64,000 bases of DNA from DASRFR01 sp035651455 (GCA_035651455.1 DASRFR010000052.1:58769-122768); one strand, 5' to 3'. Counted from the stretch's first letter, positions 9,261 through 18,678 are shown. Notes: a model not told the origin generated them from the sequence alone. A program made the numbers and translations.

Positions 9261-11207
9261 TCAAAGAGAGCCCAGCTTCTTCGCCACCAGGTTTTCCACT
9301 CCATCAGCGATGACTAATGACTGGGGCACGCTGCCCAGGGCGGGGAAGGGAAACTTTTCTCCACGCCAGCTAATCACGCTGGAAGTGAAGTCGATCTCGA
9401 TTTCATCACCCGGGATCAGCGTCTTCTCTCCCGCCTTGATCTCCTTCGCGTACTGCTCGCGCAGTCGCTTCACCAGTTCCGGCACCTCTACGCAAAGAAA
9501 CCCGTTATTGTATGCATTGCGCAGATAGGTTTGCGAGAAGCTCGCAGCGATGATCAGCGGAATGCCTTTGGCCTTCAGACAGGTGACGGCTTGCTCGCGG
9601 CTCGATCCGGTGCCGAAGTTAAATCCTCCCACGATCACATCACCGGAATGTGTCTTGTCGGCGAACGTCGGATCGTAATTTTCCATCACGACCTTGGCCA
9701 TCATCTCTTTCGTCATGTCGTCGCGGTAGGTGTAGTCTTTGCCGTAGATGGCGTCGGTATTTACGTTATCTTGCGGCATGAACACCAGGCGTCCTCTGAG
9801 ATGGCCGGGGAAACCGGCTAGGATCTCGACTTTCTCGGCGCCGGAACCGCGGACCGGAAATTCCTTGTATTCTCGAGTCATTATGCGCATGGGGAATTCG
9901 TGGGGGCCCCGGATGTAGCCGGCGACTGCTGATGCCGCCACTACTTCAGGACTGGCAAGATAACATTGCGCGTCGCGCGATCCCATGCGGCCTTTAAAGT
10001 TGCGGTTAGTGGCTGAAATCCCAACCTCTCCTGCTTCCAGCAAGCCCACGCCGAGTCCAATGCACGGCCCGCAGCCTGCAGGCAAGGGCTGTGCCCCGGC
10101 GTCGAGCAGAATCTTCCAGGTGCCCTGAGCCTCGGCCTGTTGCTGAACCCATTTGCTCGCCGCCCCCAGGTAAAACTTCACGCCAGGAGCGACTTTCTTC
10201 CCCTTGAGAACCTTGGCCGCCGCTTCCAGGTCTTCCAGGCGCGAATTAACGCACGACAGTAGATACGCTTTCTGGATCGCGACTTTCTTTTGCTCCATTT
10301 CGGCAAGAGGCTGCATGACTTGCACTGTGTCTGGCCCGGACACATGCGGGGTCACCTGTGACAAATCAAGCGCAATGCGAGCCGCATAAACCCCATCGGG
10401 ATCGGGGCGCGGCGGGGCTTTTTCCCAGCTCTCGATGTCCGCGATTGTGAAGCGCTCGACACCGCAGGCCTGCAAATGCGCATGCACCCGGCGCAGGTAC
10501 TCGATGGTAATTCGGTCCACGGGGAACCAGCCGACGAGTGGCCCCCACTCTGTGCTCATGTTTGAAATCGAGAAACGTTGGTCCATCGAGAGCGAAGCCA
10601 CGCCCGGTCCGCTGAACTCCACCGCCGCATTCAGGACTTCATCGTGGTTGTACAAACCGCAAAGTGTGATGATGACGTCCTTGCCGGTGGCTCCGCTGGG
10701 TAGCTTGCCCTCAAGCACAACTTGCACCGAGCGCGGGATCTGCCACCAGAATTCTCCGGTAGCCCAGACAGCGGCTGCGTCGGTGCGAACGATGGGAGTG
10801 CCAACCGCGCCAAGCGCACCATACATGTTGGAATGGGAGTCGGAGGCTATAACGAAGGAGCCGGGTATGACGTAACCGCGCTCCACCATTATTTGGTGGC
10901 CGATGCCCGATCCCGCGGGATAAAAGTCGACCCCATGCTCTTTGGCGAAAGCCTCAATAGCGCGGTATTTCTTCTGGTTGGCTTCGTCCTGGTTCTGAAT
11001 GTCGTGGTCGAGCGCGAATACCAGCTGTTTGGGATCATGAACTTTTTTCGCGCCGATTCCCTTGAATTTGCCCATCACAGCGGAAGTGTTGTCGTGGGTC
11101 ATCACGTGAAATGGGCGGATGGAAACGAAATCGCCGGTCCGCAACGGACGTTTCGGTCCTTCGGCCAAGTGCGTGCGCGCGATTTTTTCAACGATGGTTT
11201 CGCCCAT
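9261..11207 (-). CDS. aconitase/homoaconitase-family hydro-lyase (4Fe-4S)
   Basis: This enzyme would isomerise a tricarboxylic acid through its unsaturated form, using a [4Fe-4S] cluster. The 648-residue chain has the LeuC-like catalytic part followed by the LeuD-like swivel domain in one polypeptide. Cluster ligands are seen as Cys in LSCVNSRLEDL and the pair in PAGCGPCIG. The swivel domain shows GGFNFGTGSSREQAV. Central segments (VRTDAAAVWATGEFWWQIP, then STEWGPLVGWFPVD) resemble fungal-type homoaconitase more than standard AcnA or AcnB; this is recalled similarity, not an alignment. GGAG precedes ATG 11207, 17 bases after the PrpD-like gene. Homoaconitate, methylaconitate and citrate are all possible substrates. 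Confidence 0.85.
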   Translation of the reverse strand: MGETIVEKIARTHLAEGPKRPLRTGDFVSIRPFHVMTHDNTSAVMGKFKGIGAKKVHDPKQLVFALDHDIQNQDEANQKKYRAIEAFAKEHGVDFYPAGSGIGHQIMVERGYVIPGSFVIASDSHSNMYGALGAVGTPIVRTDAAAVWATGEFWWQIPRSVQVVLEGKLPSGATGKDVIITLCGLYNHDEVLNAAVEFSGPGVASLSMDQRFSISNMSTEWGPLVGWFPVDRITIEYLRRVHAHLQACGVERFTIADIESWEKAPPRPDPDGVYAARIALDLSQVTPHVSGPDTVQVMQPLAEMEQKKVAIQKAYLLSCVNSRLEDLEAAAKVLKGKKVAPGVKFYLGAASKWVQQQAEAQGTWKILLDAGAQPLPAGCGPCIGLGVGLLEAGEVGISATNRNFKGRMGSRDAQCYLASPEVVAASAVAGYIRGPHEFPMRIMTREYKEFPVRGSGAEKVEILAGFPGHLRGRLVFMPQDNVNTDAIYGKDYTYRDDMTKEMMAKVVMENYDPTFADKTHSGDVIVGGFNFGTGSSREQAVTCLKAKGIPLIIAASFSQTYLRNAYNNGFLCVEVPELVKRLREQYAKEIKAGEKTLIPGDEIEIDFTSSVISWRGEKFPFPALGSVPQSLVIADGVENLVAKKLGSL

Positions 11208-11224
11208 AGTGACTCCGCGTTCGC

Positions 11225-12685
11225 CTACCTCTTCTTTTTAGTTTTCACTTTCTTTGCAGGCGCCGCAACGGCCGCTTTCTTCTCACGAATATCGGCCTTC
11301 ATCAGCGTCATGAGACTTGATACCGATTCCAGCTTCTCCAATGCCCAGATCGCGTCCTTAAGTTTCTTCTGTGCGCCTCCGGTGAGGACTCCTTCGGCTA
11401 GCGCCGCAAATTTTTCTTCAATTTCCTGATCAGACAAAGGATTCCGCGGATCGCCCTTCGGATAGTCCAACTGTTTGGTGAAATTCTTGTCGCTACTTGT
11501 GCTGATGTTCACAATCACCCGTTGCAGCGCCGGGAAAACTTTCTCGATCTCTGGGTCCGCAACCACTTCGACCTTTTTCAATTGCGCGCGGATCGTGGGA
11601 TCCATGATCTTCTTCATCTCGAACTGCGCCGGGGTCACCTGGCGGTCCACAATAGCGGCAGCAATCACGTAGGGCAGGGAATGATCTGCCGTCTCCTTGC
11701 TCCGTGGATCGTACTTGCTGGGATCTGAAAGGATATCCGCGGCGCGCGCCAGCGAGCGAATCTGGACTTTGTCGATCTGCTCTGGCCTGAAATCGTTTTC
11801 TTTGACCAGGTCGAGTACCGCGGAGATTGGTGCGTGGGTCAGGGCCTCGGTCGGGAAGAACTTCATTCCGCATTGCGTGATTCGCCATGACTCGCCCAGC
11901 CCGTCGGTAAGCAGGTTCAGCTTCCATTCAGGTCCGAAGCAGTGCGTGAGTCCTTCTTTTCCGTCTATGACGTGCTCGGGACCGGTGTACCCTTTTTCGG
12001 CCATCAGGGCTGCCAGCACGCCGCTCTGAGTTGCCAAAGGATCCACGGTGTTCTTCATCATGGTCAGTTTGCCGGCTGTAACCGCGCCCAGCGTGCAATG
12101 CCGACTGGCGGAGATTCCGATCGCATGTTGGATCTGCTCCCAGCGCATGCTCAGTGCGCGCCCCGCGACAATCGGGGAGACGAATGCCGTAAGGGTTGCG
12201 TGATGCCAGCCGCGCTCGCGGACTCCGGGGAACGCGGCCTCGCAGAGGCGCATTTCGAATTCGTGACCGAGAACCAGGCCTACCAGCAGTTCTTTGCCAT
12301 TGCTCCTTTCTCGCTCACAGCACGCCATAGCGGCGGGGAAAATGTCAGAGGGATGCGACGGGTCTTGTTTCCAGTAAATATCGTTGTAATCCATGCAACG
12401 GATCATCAGGGCATTGGCCAGCGACGCTGAGACTGGATCGACCCGTTTTCCGGTGCCAATGACACTTGAGTTTCCAGGCCCTGCAATTTCGTCCAGAACC
12501 TCCAGCGCGATCTTTACGTCATGCTGCTTGTAGCCGCCCAGTGCGCAGCCAACGGAATCCAGCAGGAACCGCTTTGCCTGGTAAACGGCTTCCTCAGACA
12601 ACTGCTTAAACGTGAGGTCTGCCGCCCAGCGTGCCATTTTGCCGCTGACCGTTTCTGTTGTCGCCACAGCTTCCTGAGCGGTCAC
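11225..12685 (-). CDS. MmgE/PrpD-family protein (methylcitrate dehydratase-like)
   Basis: MmgE/PrpD proteins include 2-methylcitrate dehydratase and cis-aconitate decarboxylase, both acting on tricarboxylic acids without a metal cluster. The 486-residue chain shows the family start (FKQLSEEAVYQAKRFLLDS then GCALGG), CMDYNDIYWKQDPSHPSD, GLVLGHEFEMRLCEA and GISASRHCTLGAVTAGKL. A Lys-rich tail (VKTKKKR) is unusual. Start is GTG 12685 with AGGAGA at a good distance. It lies 9 bases after the HD-domain gene and 17 before the aconitase-like gene, so translation is probably coupled. Together with the hydratase it could perform dehydration and rehydration of the same acid. Decarboxylation to an itaconate-like product is a less likely alternative. 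Confidence 0.85.
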   Translation of the reverse strand: MTAQEAVATTETVSGKMARWAADLTFKQLSEEAVYQAKRFLLDSVGCALGGYKQHDVKIALEVLDEIAGPGNSSVIGTGKRVDPVSASLANALMIRCMDYNDIYWKQDPSHPSDIFPAAMACCERERSNGKELLVGLVLGHEFEMRLCEAAFPGVRERGWHHATLTAFVSPIVAGRALSMRWEQIQHAIGISASRHCTLGAVTAGKLTMMKNTVDPLATQSGVLAALMAEKGYTGPEHVIDGKEGLTHCFGPEWKLNLLTDGLGESWRITQCGMKFFPTEALTHAPISAVLDLVKENDFRPEQIDKVQIRSLARAADILSDPSKYDPRSKETADHSLPYVIAAAIVDRQVTPAQFEMKKIMDPTIRAQLKKVEVVADPEIEKVFPALQRVIVNISTSSDKNFTKQLDYPKGDPRNPLSDQEIEEKFAALAEGVLTGGAQKKLKDAIWALEKLESVSSLMTLMKADIREKKAAVAAPAKKVKTKKKR

Positions 12686-12694
12686 AATTTTCTC

Positions 12695-13255
12695 CTAGTG
12701 TGTCACCTTCACGTTCTTGGGATTTTTAAAGGGCAGAAAGGCCATAAAGTCCGCATGATGGACAATGTAGGCCTCGGTCGTGCGCTTAACCAGGTCGCCT
12801 TCTGCGGCGTGTGCAGCAATGATATGGCAGACCTCATCCGGTATTCCGCATTCCAGCGCTAGCGCGACCCCGGTGAAGGGATGGCGCAACGCCTCGCCCC
12901 GCTCGCTCTGCCGACTATTGCCGTCCGGCCCAAGCTCATACTCCAGCAGCTTGCCAACGTCGGCTAGGATCGCACCTGCGATCACCGTGTCAACATCGAT
13001 CGGCAAGGCGCGTCCCATAAACGCCTGCATCGCCTTCGCCGAATCGCGCGCAATGTGCACCACGCAGCGCTTGTGTTCCATGAATGTTGTAGGGCAGTTG
13101 GCAACCAGGAGGGTGAAAGGGATGCGGTTCAGATCGTCTGGTTTCAGCGGACTTCGCTCTAAGGCTTTGATCCAGGTTTGTGTCACTTTTTCCCGCAGGG
13201 CAGGGTCGCTGATCCACTCGATCTCGGGCCACAGTCTTGCCACGGCTTGTCGCAC
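12695..13255 (-). CDS. HD-domain protein with altered HD dyad
   Basis: A 186-residue HD-superfamily protein and the first gene of the tricarboxylate operon. It starts at GTG 13255 behind GGGAGG. The fold is recognisable from MEHKRCVVHIARDSAKAM, AGAILADVGKLLEYE, a second helix pair with GEALRHPFTGVALALE and IIAAHAAEGD. In canonical phosphohydrolases the second motif reads HDxGK; here it is ADVGK, so the metal-binding His is Ala while the Asp is kept. Other His residues (H59, H134 region, H156 region) remain. It could still bind metal through those, or act as a ligand-sensing or structural protein. Its place at the head of the operon suggests a function tied to the pathway, perhaps regulation; that is inference. 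Confidence 0.75.
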   Translation of the reverse strand: MRQAVARLWPEIEWISDPALREKVTQTWIKALERSPLKPDDLNRIPFTLLVANCPTTFMEHKRCVVHIARDSAKAMQAFMGRALPIDVDTVIAGAILADVGKLLEYELGPDGNSRQSERGEALRHPFTGVALALECGIPDEVCHIIAAHAAEGDLVKRTTEAYIVHHADFMAFLPFKNPKNVKVTH

Positions 13256-13469
13256 GGCGCCTCCCGTACAAAACCAAATAGCTTACTCTGCGAAGTGATA
13301 TCCGTCGAGGGTGAGCGCCACACCTGCCTGTGACCTTCAATCACAGAAAAAAGAGGCTGCACTCGTTTTATCTTCGAATAGTGCGCGGGCAATCAAGGAC
13401 CACCCGTGACGAGGGTTTCTCGCTGACCGCTATTTGCTCTTGCCCCTAGGGACCATTACGATGGGCGCC

Positions 13470-14492
13470 ATGAAACCTCGTCTTTTCTGTGTCGGTTTGT
13501 TTGTTCTGTTCGGCTCGTTGATTTCCGCTCCGAGCTTCGCGCAAGGCAAGATTCCGCGAAGTTCTCGCTCGGCTTCCGCAAGTGTGTACTTCACGCAGGA
13601 AGGCTTTGTCGACGCGAACGGTGTCTTCATTTACTACCTCAGCTTTGGCCGCGGAGAGCCGTTCATGATTGTCCATGGCGGGCCGGGTGCATCTCACGAT
13701 TATTTTCTGCCCTATCTGCTTCCGCTCGCGCGTCACCACCGGCTCATATTCATCGATGAGCGCGGCTCGGGCCGCTCGCAGAAACTGGAAGATCCCACGG
13801 GCTACACTGTCGAGAACATGGTGGAAGACGTTGAGATGGTGCGCAAAGCGCTGGGTCTCGGCAAGATGAGCCTGCTCGGGCACTCATATGGCGGAGTCCT
13901 CGCGGAAGCTTACGCTCTGAAATATCAGCAGAACCTTAGCCATCTGATTTTGGGCAGCACCTTTTGCAGCACGAAGGCGATGAACCAGGTTTTCCAGCGC
14001 ATGAAAGAGAAGATGTCACCAGAGCTGCGGGAGCGGATCGACAAGATGGAATCAGAAGGCCTCTTCGGTCACGGCAAACCTTATGAGCAGAACCGTTACA
14101 CCGATGACTACATGGTTGCTGCGTGGGGGGACGGGTATTTTCCGTACCTGTATCAGAGCCATCCTGATCCAAATTACGACCCCGTCGATAACGGCAAAAT
14201 GTCGTGGGATCTGTACCGCGAGATGTGGGGTTCTCACGGTGAGTTCGTAATCGACGGCAATCTTAAGTCAGTGGAATATACCGACCGCCTGGCAACGATC
14301 AAGGTGCCCACCCTGATTATCGCAGGGGATCACGATGAATCTGACCCAAGCATGTCGCAGACCATGCACGCCAAAATTGCCGGATCGAAACTCGTAATTC
14401 TGCCGAAGTCCGGTCACATGACGTTTGTGGATCAACCGGGAATGTTCTTGAAGAGCGTGGATGATTTTTTGTCGGCCAGCAAACTGCGTTAA
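13470..14492 (+). CDS. secreted alpha/beta hydrolase, proline iminopeptidase-like (S33)
   Basis: Probably releases N-terminal residues (often Pro) from short peptides outside the cytoplasm. ATG 13470 gives MKPRLFCVGLFVLFGSL ending in SFAQG, a classical signal peptide; ATG 13461 is an equally possible start nine bases upstream. Family motifs are the oxyanion loop HGGPGASHDY, DERGSGRS, nucleophile elbow GHSYGG (Ser), acid in AGDHDE (Asp) and the final KSGHM (His). A helical cap lies between about residues 160 and 260. The length of about 340 residues is normal. It stands alone, divergent from the HD gene and convergent with the TPR gene, so no pathway is shown by its neighbours. Confidence 0.85.
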   Translation: MKPRLFCVGLFVLFGSLISAPSFAQGKIPRSSRSASASVYFTQEGFVDANGVFIYYLSFGRGEPFMIVHGGPGASHDYFLPYLLPLARHHRLIFIDERGSGRSQKLEDPTGYTVENMVEDVEMVRKALGLGKMSLLGHSYGGVLAEAYALKYQQNLSHLILGSTFCSTKAMNQVFQRMKEKMSPELRERIDKMESEGLFGHGKPYEQNRYTDDYMVAAWGDGYFPYLYQSHPDPNYDPVDNGKMSWDLYREMWGSHGEFVIDGNLKSVEYTDRLATIKVPTLIIAGDHDESDPSMSQTMHAKIAGSKLVILPKSGHMTFVDQPGMFLKSVDDFLSASKLR

Positions 14493-14513
14493 AAATGCCT
14501 TCGATGTGATAAG

Positions 14514-14529
14514 CACAAACGCGTTTGTG
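14514..14529. terminator. perfect palindrome between convergent genes
   Basis: CACAAACGCGTTTGTG is a 16-base perfect palindrome, 22 bases after the peptidase stop and before the convergent TPR gene stop. It could fold as a six-pair stem with a CGCG loop and act as a weak bidirectional terminator. No strong T-run follows, so this is tentative. Confidence 0.3.
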
Positions 14530-14561
14530 TGTGGACGAGTGCTCTCGACCCGAGCGGATGT

Positions 14562-17120
14562 CTAGGCGACGGCCGCCGTCGCCAGATTGGACGCTAGCGC
14601 GACGACCTTCCCGGAACCTTGCGCCAGGGCTTCATGCAGCGCTTGTTCCGCGCGATTGATCACTTCGGTGACGATGTCCACGGGATCGTATTGCTGCCGC
14701 ATCACCGCTTCGGCCAGTCCCGCGCATAACGGAATAGCCTGATCTTTGCCCGGCAGGCGTACCTCTGAGAGGAGTTTGCGCAGCTTCTCGACCGCAAGCA
14801 GTCCCTCTTTTTCGGCCGTATCGCCGAGGATGATGGCGATCGTTGTGAGTTCGTAGCGGAAAGCTAAATCGTTAGTGCGGATATTGGTAGAGAATAGCTG
14901 TCCGATCCGCTCCATCATGGCTTCGACAGCCTCTTCGCCAAACTCCTTCAACATGGCGTTCCGTTTGCCGAATTGCAATAGCAGAATGCTCATCGACGTC
15001 CCCTGCTGCACCGCGCGGCGGGTCTCCGCGAGCAGGAGGTCGATATAAGAAGCGCGCTTCAGCAGGCCGGACTTCTCGTCCGTGACGGAGAGATTCTTTA
15101 CCAATCGGCGCAGGCCGGCATTGTTAAGCGCAATAACAACCTGCTCTGCCAGAGCCTTAAGTACGACAATATCGGTGGCGTGCCAGCCGCGTGTCTTGGC
15201 CTGGATCAACACGACAATGCCCACGGATTCCTCGCCATCGTCGAGCGGCAGCGCCAGCACGGACGTAGCGGACAGATCCGCAAACGCTTGCCGCACGCCC
15301 TGCAGTTCTGGCATGGCCATCGCGTCCGCAATGGTCATGGCGCCCCGCTTGACGGCAAGATCATGCAGCGCAGACACGACTTGTACCAGTGCCGCGGCTT
15401 CGCCCGGCGCAAGGCCCTCCGCCTGGTATTCCTGGACTGTAGTCGGGGGCAAACCGGGTCGGCGCATGGCGGCAACGCAGCGCGAGGTTTTCCATTGCGC
15501 TCCGATCTCTTTTACTGCTGTCGAAAGCACCGAGTTCGGATTGCTTTGATGATTCAGTTTTCGCGTGATCTCGGCGACCTTAGTGAGGCTGCTGACGTCC
15601 GCCGCTTCGCCCGCGGGATGGGGAGGGGGCGGTGGTGTCGTCGCTGTTACCGCGGCTCGGGCCGCGGGAGCCGCTGCCGGCGCGGTTCCTGAATACGTGG
15701 GCGTCATGCCTGCGGAAAGATACAGACGCTGAAGATCCTCGTTCTTTTCTTCCTCGTGCGGAAACAGCTCCTGGATTCGCTGCAGCCGCTCAATCGCTTT
15801 GGAACGCATCCCGTACTGCACCAGGATTTCAGCCTGCAGCATCAAGTCCTGTAACGCCGCCGTTCCCAGGCTCACTTCTTCCGTCCGCATCGGTTCCTGC
15901 GCCGATTTGTTTAAAGTCGTGAAACGGGAGGCGATTACCTGGAACCGGTTCTCGTCGATTTTTCCGCGCAGCATTTCCAGTCGCTTCTGGTGGCCGTGTT
16001 CATAAGGATCCACTTCAGCGGCACGATCCAGGCATTCGCCTGCCTTGTCAAAATTTCCCGTGCTGCAATACAGGTCGAAGAGCTTCAGCAAGGTTTGGCA
16101 ATAGTCGTTCTCGCGGTTCGATGCGTTGAACAGCTCGCTGAGGAATTCAAGCAGCTCGGGCGAGGTCCGGTGCGCCGCGATGACGTCCTGCATCATGGTG
16201 ACGAATGCGCGCCGTTCGCCGCGGCGGCGCTGGAATGCTTCCAGTTTCCGCGCCAGGGCTACGGCCTCTGCGTCGCTTTCCGCATCGATCATCGCCCCTA
16301 CGAGTGCTATGACCTGGTGGATACGCGTAGGGTTCTGCTCGAATAGCGCCCACACGAATGGTTCGGCTTCGCCCAACCGGTTTGCGGCGACCAGCGCGCG
16401 CGCGTAGAGGTCTCGCAGATCGAGCGAGGCTTCACCCGCCTGCACGTGCGGTTCGAAAATGAAAATAGCCGCGCCCACCTCTCCTTTGTCCAGCAGACTT
16501 TTGCCATAAGCCAGCGCAGTGCGCAATTCACTGGGATCTTCTGAATAAGCGCGCTCCAGCCACTGCGCACCATCACTGCCCGCTGCCTGCGCCAGTTCCG
16601 CAACTTGCAAGAAGGCTTCCGCAGCTGATTTCGCATCGCCCAGTTCCGCGCAGAGCTCGCCCAGCCTGAGGAAATTCTGCTGTGTCGGTTCCAGTGCGAC
16701 CACCCGCTTGATCACTTCGAGAGACTCGGCTTTTCTGCCGCTACGGCTCAGTTCCTCAAGGGCGTTCTCGTAAGTGCCGATTGCCAGGCGCTTGTTCGAC
16801 TGCTCCAGCAGCTGCCCGAATCGCACCTTCTGTTCCCAGGTCGGGTTGCCGTGTCGCGCCAGCTTTTTGTAGGTCAGGCTCGCCCGGGTAGCGTCCCCGG
16901 CGTTGACTTGCCGTTCGAAAAGTTCCCCCAGCAGCCTGGCTGAGTCTTGGGGCCGATTCAAAGAAAGGCACAAGTCGGCGGCCATTTGCCGCACATTGTC
17001 ATTCTCTGGATCTTCCGCAAGCACAAGCAGATACCGGTCCAGAGCGTCCGGAGTTTTCCCTTTTTGCAGAAGCTTTTCGGCTTGCTCAATGAGCTTCGCG
17101 ATTTCGGCACGATCCGGCAT
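14562..17120 (-). CDS. TPR - GAF - degenerate GGDEF protein
   Basis: An 852-residue cytoplasmic protein with three parts. Residues 1 to about 470 are helical TPR-like repeats, starting with IEQAEKLLQKGKTPDALDRY. A linker rich in Ala and Pro (about 475-510) leads to a GAF-like sensor domain (about 520-670; SVGIVVLIQAKTRGW then VLKALAEQVVIALNNAGL). The end (about 680-840) has the shape of a GGDEF domain (DEKSGLLKRASYIDLLLAE, later INRAEQALHEAL), but the signature position reads FRYELTTIAIIL, so the GGDEF residues needed to make cyclic di-GMP are gone. It is probably a receptor or scaffold, not an enzyme. Similar TPR proteins sit in acidobacterial signalling; no partner is next to it. Confidence 0.8.
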   Translation of the reverse strand: MPDRAEIAKLIEQAEKLLQKGKTPDALDRYLLVLAEDPENDNVRQMAADLCLSLNRPQDSARLLGELFERQVNAGDATRASLTYKKLARHGNPTWEQKVRFGQLLEQSNKRLAIGTYENALEELSRSGRKAESLEVIKRVVALEPTQQNFLRLGELCAELGDAKSAAEAFLQVAELAQAAGSDGAQWLERAYSEDPSELRTALAYGKSLLDKGEVGAAIFIFEPHVQAGEASLDLRDLYARALVAANRLGEAEPFVWALFEQNPTRIHQVIALVGAMIDAESDAEAVALARKLEAFQRRRGERRAFVTMMQDVIAAHRTSPELLEFLSELFNASNRENDYCQTLLKLFDLYCSTGNFDKAGECLDRAAEVDPYEHGHQKRLEMLRGKIDENRFQVIASRFTTLNKSAQEPMRTEEVSLGTAALQDLMLQAEILVQYGMRSKAIERLQRIQELFPHEEEKNEDLQRLYLSAGMTPTYSGTAPAAAPAARAAVTATTPPPPPHPAGEAADVSSLTKVAEITRKLNHQSNPNSVLSTAVKEIGAQWKTSRCVAAMRRPGLPPTTVQEYQAEGLAPGEAAALVQVVSALHDLAVKRGAMTIADAMAMPELQGVRQAFADLSATSVLALPLDDGEESVGIVVLIQAKTRGWHATDIVVLKALAEQVVIALNNAGLRRLVKNLSVTDEKSGLLKRASYIDLLLAETRRAVQQGTSMSILLLQFGKRNAMLKEFGEEAVEAMMERIGQLFSTNIRTNDLAFRYELTTIAIILGDTAEKEGLLAVEKLRKLLSEVRLPGKDQAIPLCAGLAEAVMRQQYDPVDIVTEVINRAEQALHEALAQGSGKVVALASNLATAAVA

Positions 17121-17283
17121 GGGTGGGTAACGCGGAGTAATCCTGCCTCTCGATTCTAGGATTAGGCCAAATCAGCGGCAATCGAGGAAGCCGCAGGACC
17201 GTTACGAAGGTCATAGGGGACAAGGCATTACCACGACTTTTTGCCATTTGGCCTCAACCTTGTCTTTCTGATATACGTCCGGG

Positions 17284-18678
17284 ATGCCTGCCGGCGCAAA
17301 AACCAGTCCCGAGCCTGGCCCCATCCCGGACACCGCCGCCCAGCAGGAAAGAGGCCTGCGCCACCAGCTAAGCGCTGGACAGATGACCATGGTCGCGGTC
17401 GGGGGATCGATCGGAACGGGACTGCTCCTTGGGTCGGCTGCTGCCATACAACTCGCGGGACCTGCCGTCATCCTCAGCTTTCTGTTCGCCGCCTTCGTAC
17501 AGTTCCTGGTGACTATGGCCCTAGGCGAACTTGCCAGCGCACATCCTGCTGCCGGATCTTTCGGAGTGTATGGCGACCTTTACCTCAATCAGTGGGCGGG
17601 TTTCGTCTCGCGGGCCGGCTATTGGGCTGCCATTGCCGTTTCGATCGGAGCCGAGATGGTCGCCTCCGCTACCTACATGGCACTCTGGTTTCCTCGCGTT
17701 CCCGCGCTCGTGTGGGTCGGCCTGTTTTCTTTGTTTTTACTGGCTGTGAACTTTCGCAGTGTTCGCGACTACGCCCGCTTCGAGTACTGGTTTGCGATGG
17801 TGAAAGTCGTCACTATCCTGGCATTCGTCATTCTGGGCGGCGGGCTGTTACTGACGCACCGGGTGCCCGCGCAATACACCTCTCAGGGCGGCTTCTTTCC
17901 CAGAGGTCCCTTCGCTCCCCTGCTTGCTATCACTTTCGCCATTTACACATTCGGCGGGATCGAGTTCGTTGCCGTGAGCTCCGGAGAATCGCGCTCCGCT
18001 CGCGAGGTGGCGCGCGCCGTTTGGATGACCTCTCTGACGCTCATGACTGTGTATCTGGGAGCAATCGTCGTGCTCGTCGGCGTGATGCCCTGGAACCGTG
18101 CCGGAGTGACGGAGAGTCCATTCGTAACCGTGTTTAGGTCGGCCAGCATTCCAGGTGCAGGACGCCTGATGAACTTCGTCGTGTTGACCGCCGCGCTCTC
18201 GGGCGCCAATGCTGCCCTCTACATCTCCTCGCGCATGCTGTTTTCGCTGGGACGCAGCGGATGGGCGCCTGCAATTCTGGGGCGGCTAAACGCAGCAGGT
18301 TCGCCGACTCTCGCGTTGCTGGTGTCATCCTATGGCATCGTCGTGGCCTTGGTGCTCGAGAAATGGGCTCCGCAAAACGCCTTCGTCTTTATCCTCCGAG
18401 GCGCATTTACTGGGATGATGCTCTCCTGGATCGTCTCCCTCGGCGCCCATGTCGCTTTTCGCCGTCAGACCAGACCCGAAGTTCTTGAGCGCCTGCCGTT
18501 TCGTTCACCTTTCGGGCTGTGGGGATCGGCACTGGGATTTGTCCTTGTCTGCGCTGCGGTGCTCAAAACCTGGTGGGATTCACCGGTAAATCTGGTCAGC
18601 GGGCTGCTCGGAATTGTTCTTCTCAGTGCCCTTTATCTGTTAATCCGTCGCCCTGCGCCCGCGCAAGTCGGTTCATGA
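17284..18678 (+). CDS. APC-superfamily amino-acid permease
   Basis: Inner-membrane transporter that would take up an amino acid with a cation. The 464-residue chain starts with a short charged tail (RGLRHQLSAGQMTMVAVGG) and then the first helix motif GGSIGTGLLLGSA, which is diagnostic for the AAT group (GabP, ProY, LysP type). About 12 hydrophobic segments follow, including the helix-6 region FAIYTFGGIEFVAVSSGES, which carries a conserved Glu. Start ATG 17284 is the first Met in frame. No binding-protein or enzyme gene is adjacent, so the substrate cannot be predicted. It is divergent from the TPR-GAF gene by 163 bases. Confidence 0.88.
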   Translation: MPAGAKTSPEPGPIPDTAAQQERGLRHQLSAGQMTMVAVGGSIGTGLLLGSAAAIQLAGPAVILSFLFAAFVQFLVTMALGELASAHPAAGSFGVYGDLYLNQWAGFVSRAGYWAAIAVSIGAEMVASATYMALWFPRVPALVWVGLFSLFLLAVNFRSVRDYARFEYWFAMVKVVTILAFVILGGGLLLTHRVPAQYTSQGGFFPRGPFAPLLAITFAIYTFGGIEFVAVSSGESRSAREVARAVWMTSLTLMTVYLGAIVVLVGVMPWNRAGVTESPFVTVFRSASIPGAGRLMNFVVLTAALSGANAALYISSRMLFSLGRSGWAPAILGRLNAAGSPTLALLVSSYGIVVALVLEKWAPQNAFVFILRGAFTGMMLSWIVSLGAHVAFRRQTRPEVLERLPFRSPFGLWGSALGFVLVCAAVLKTWWDSPVNLVSGLLGIVLLSALYLLIRRPAPAQVGS

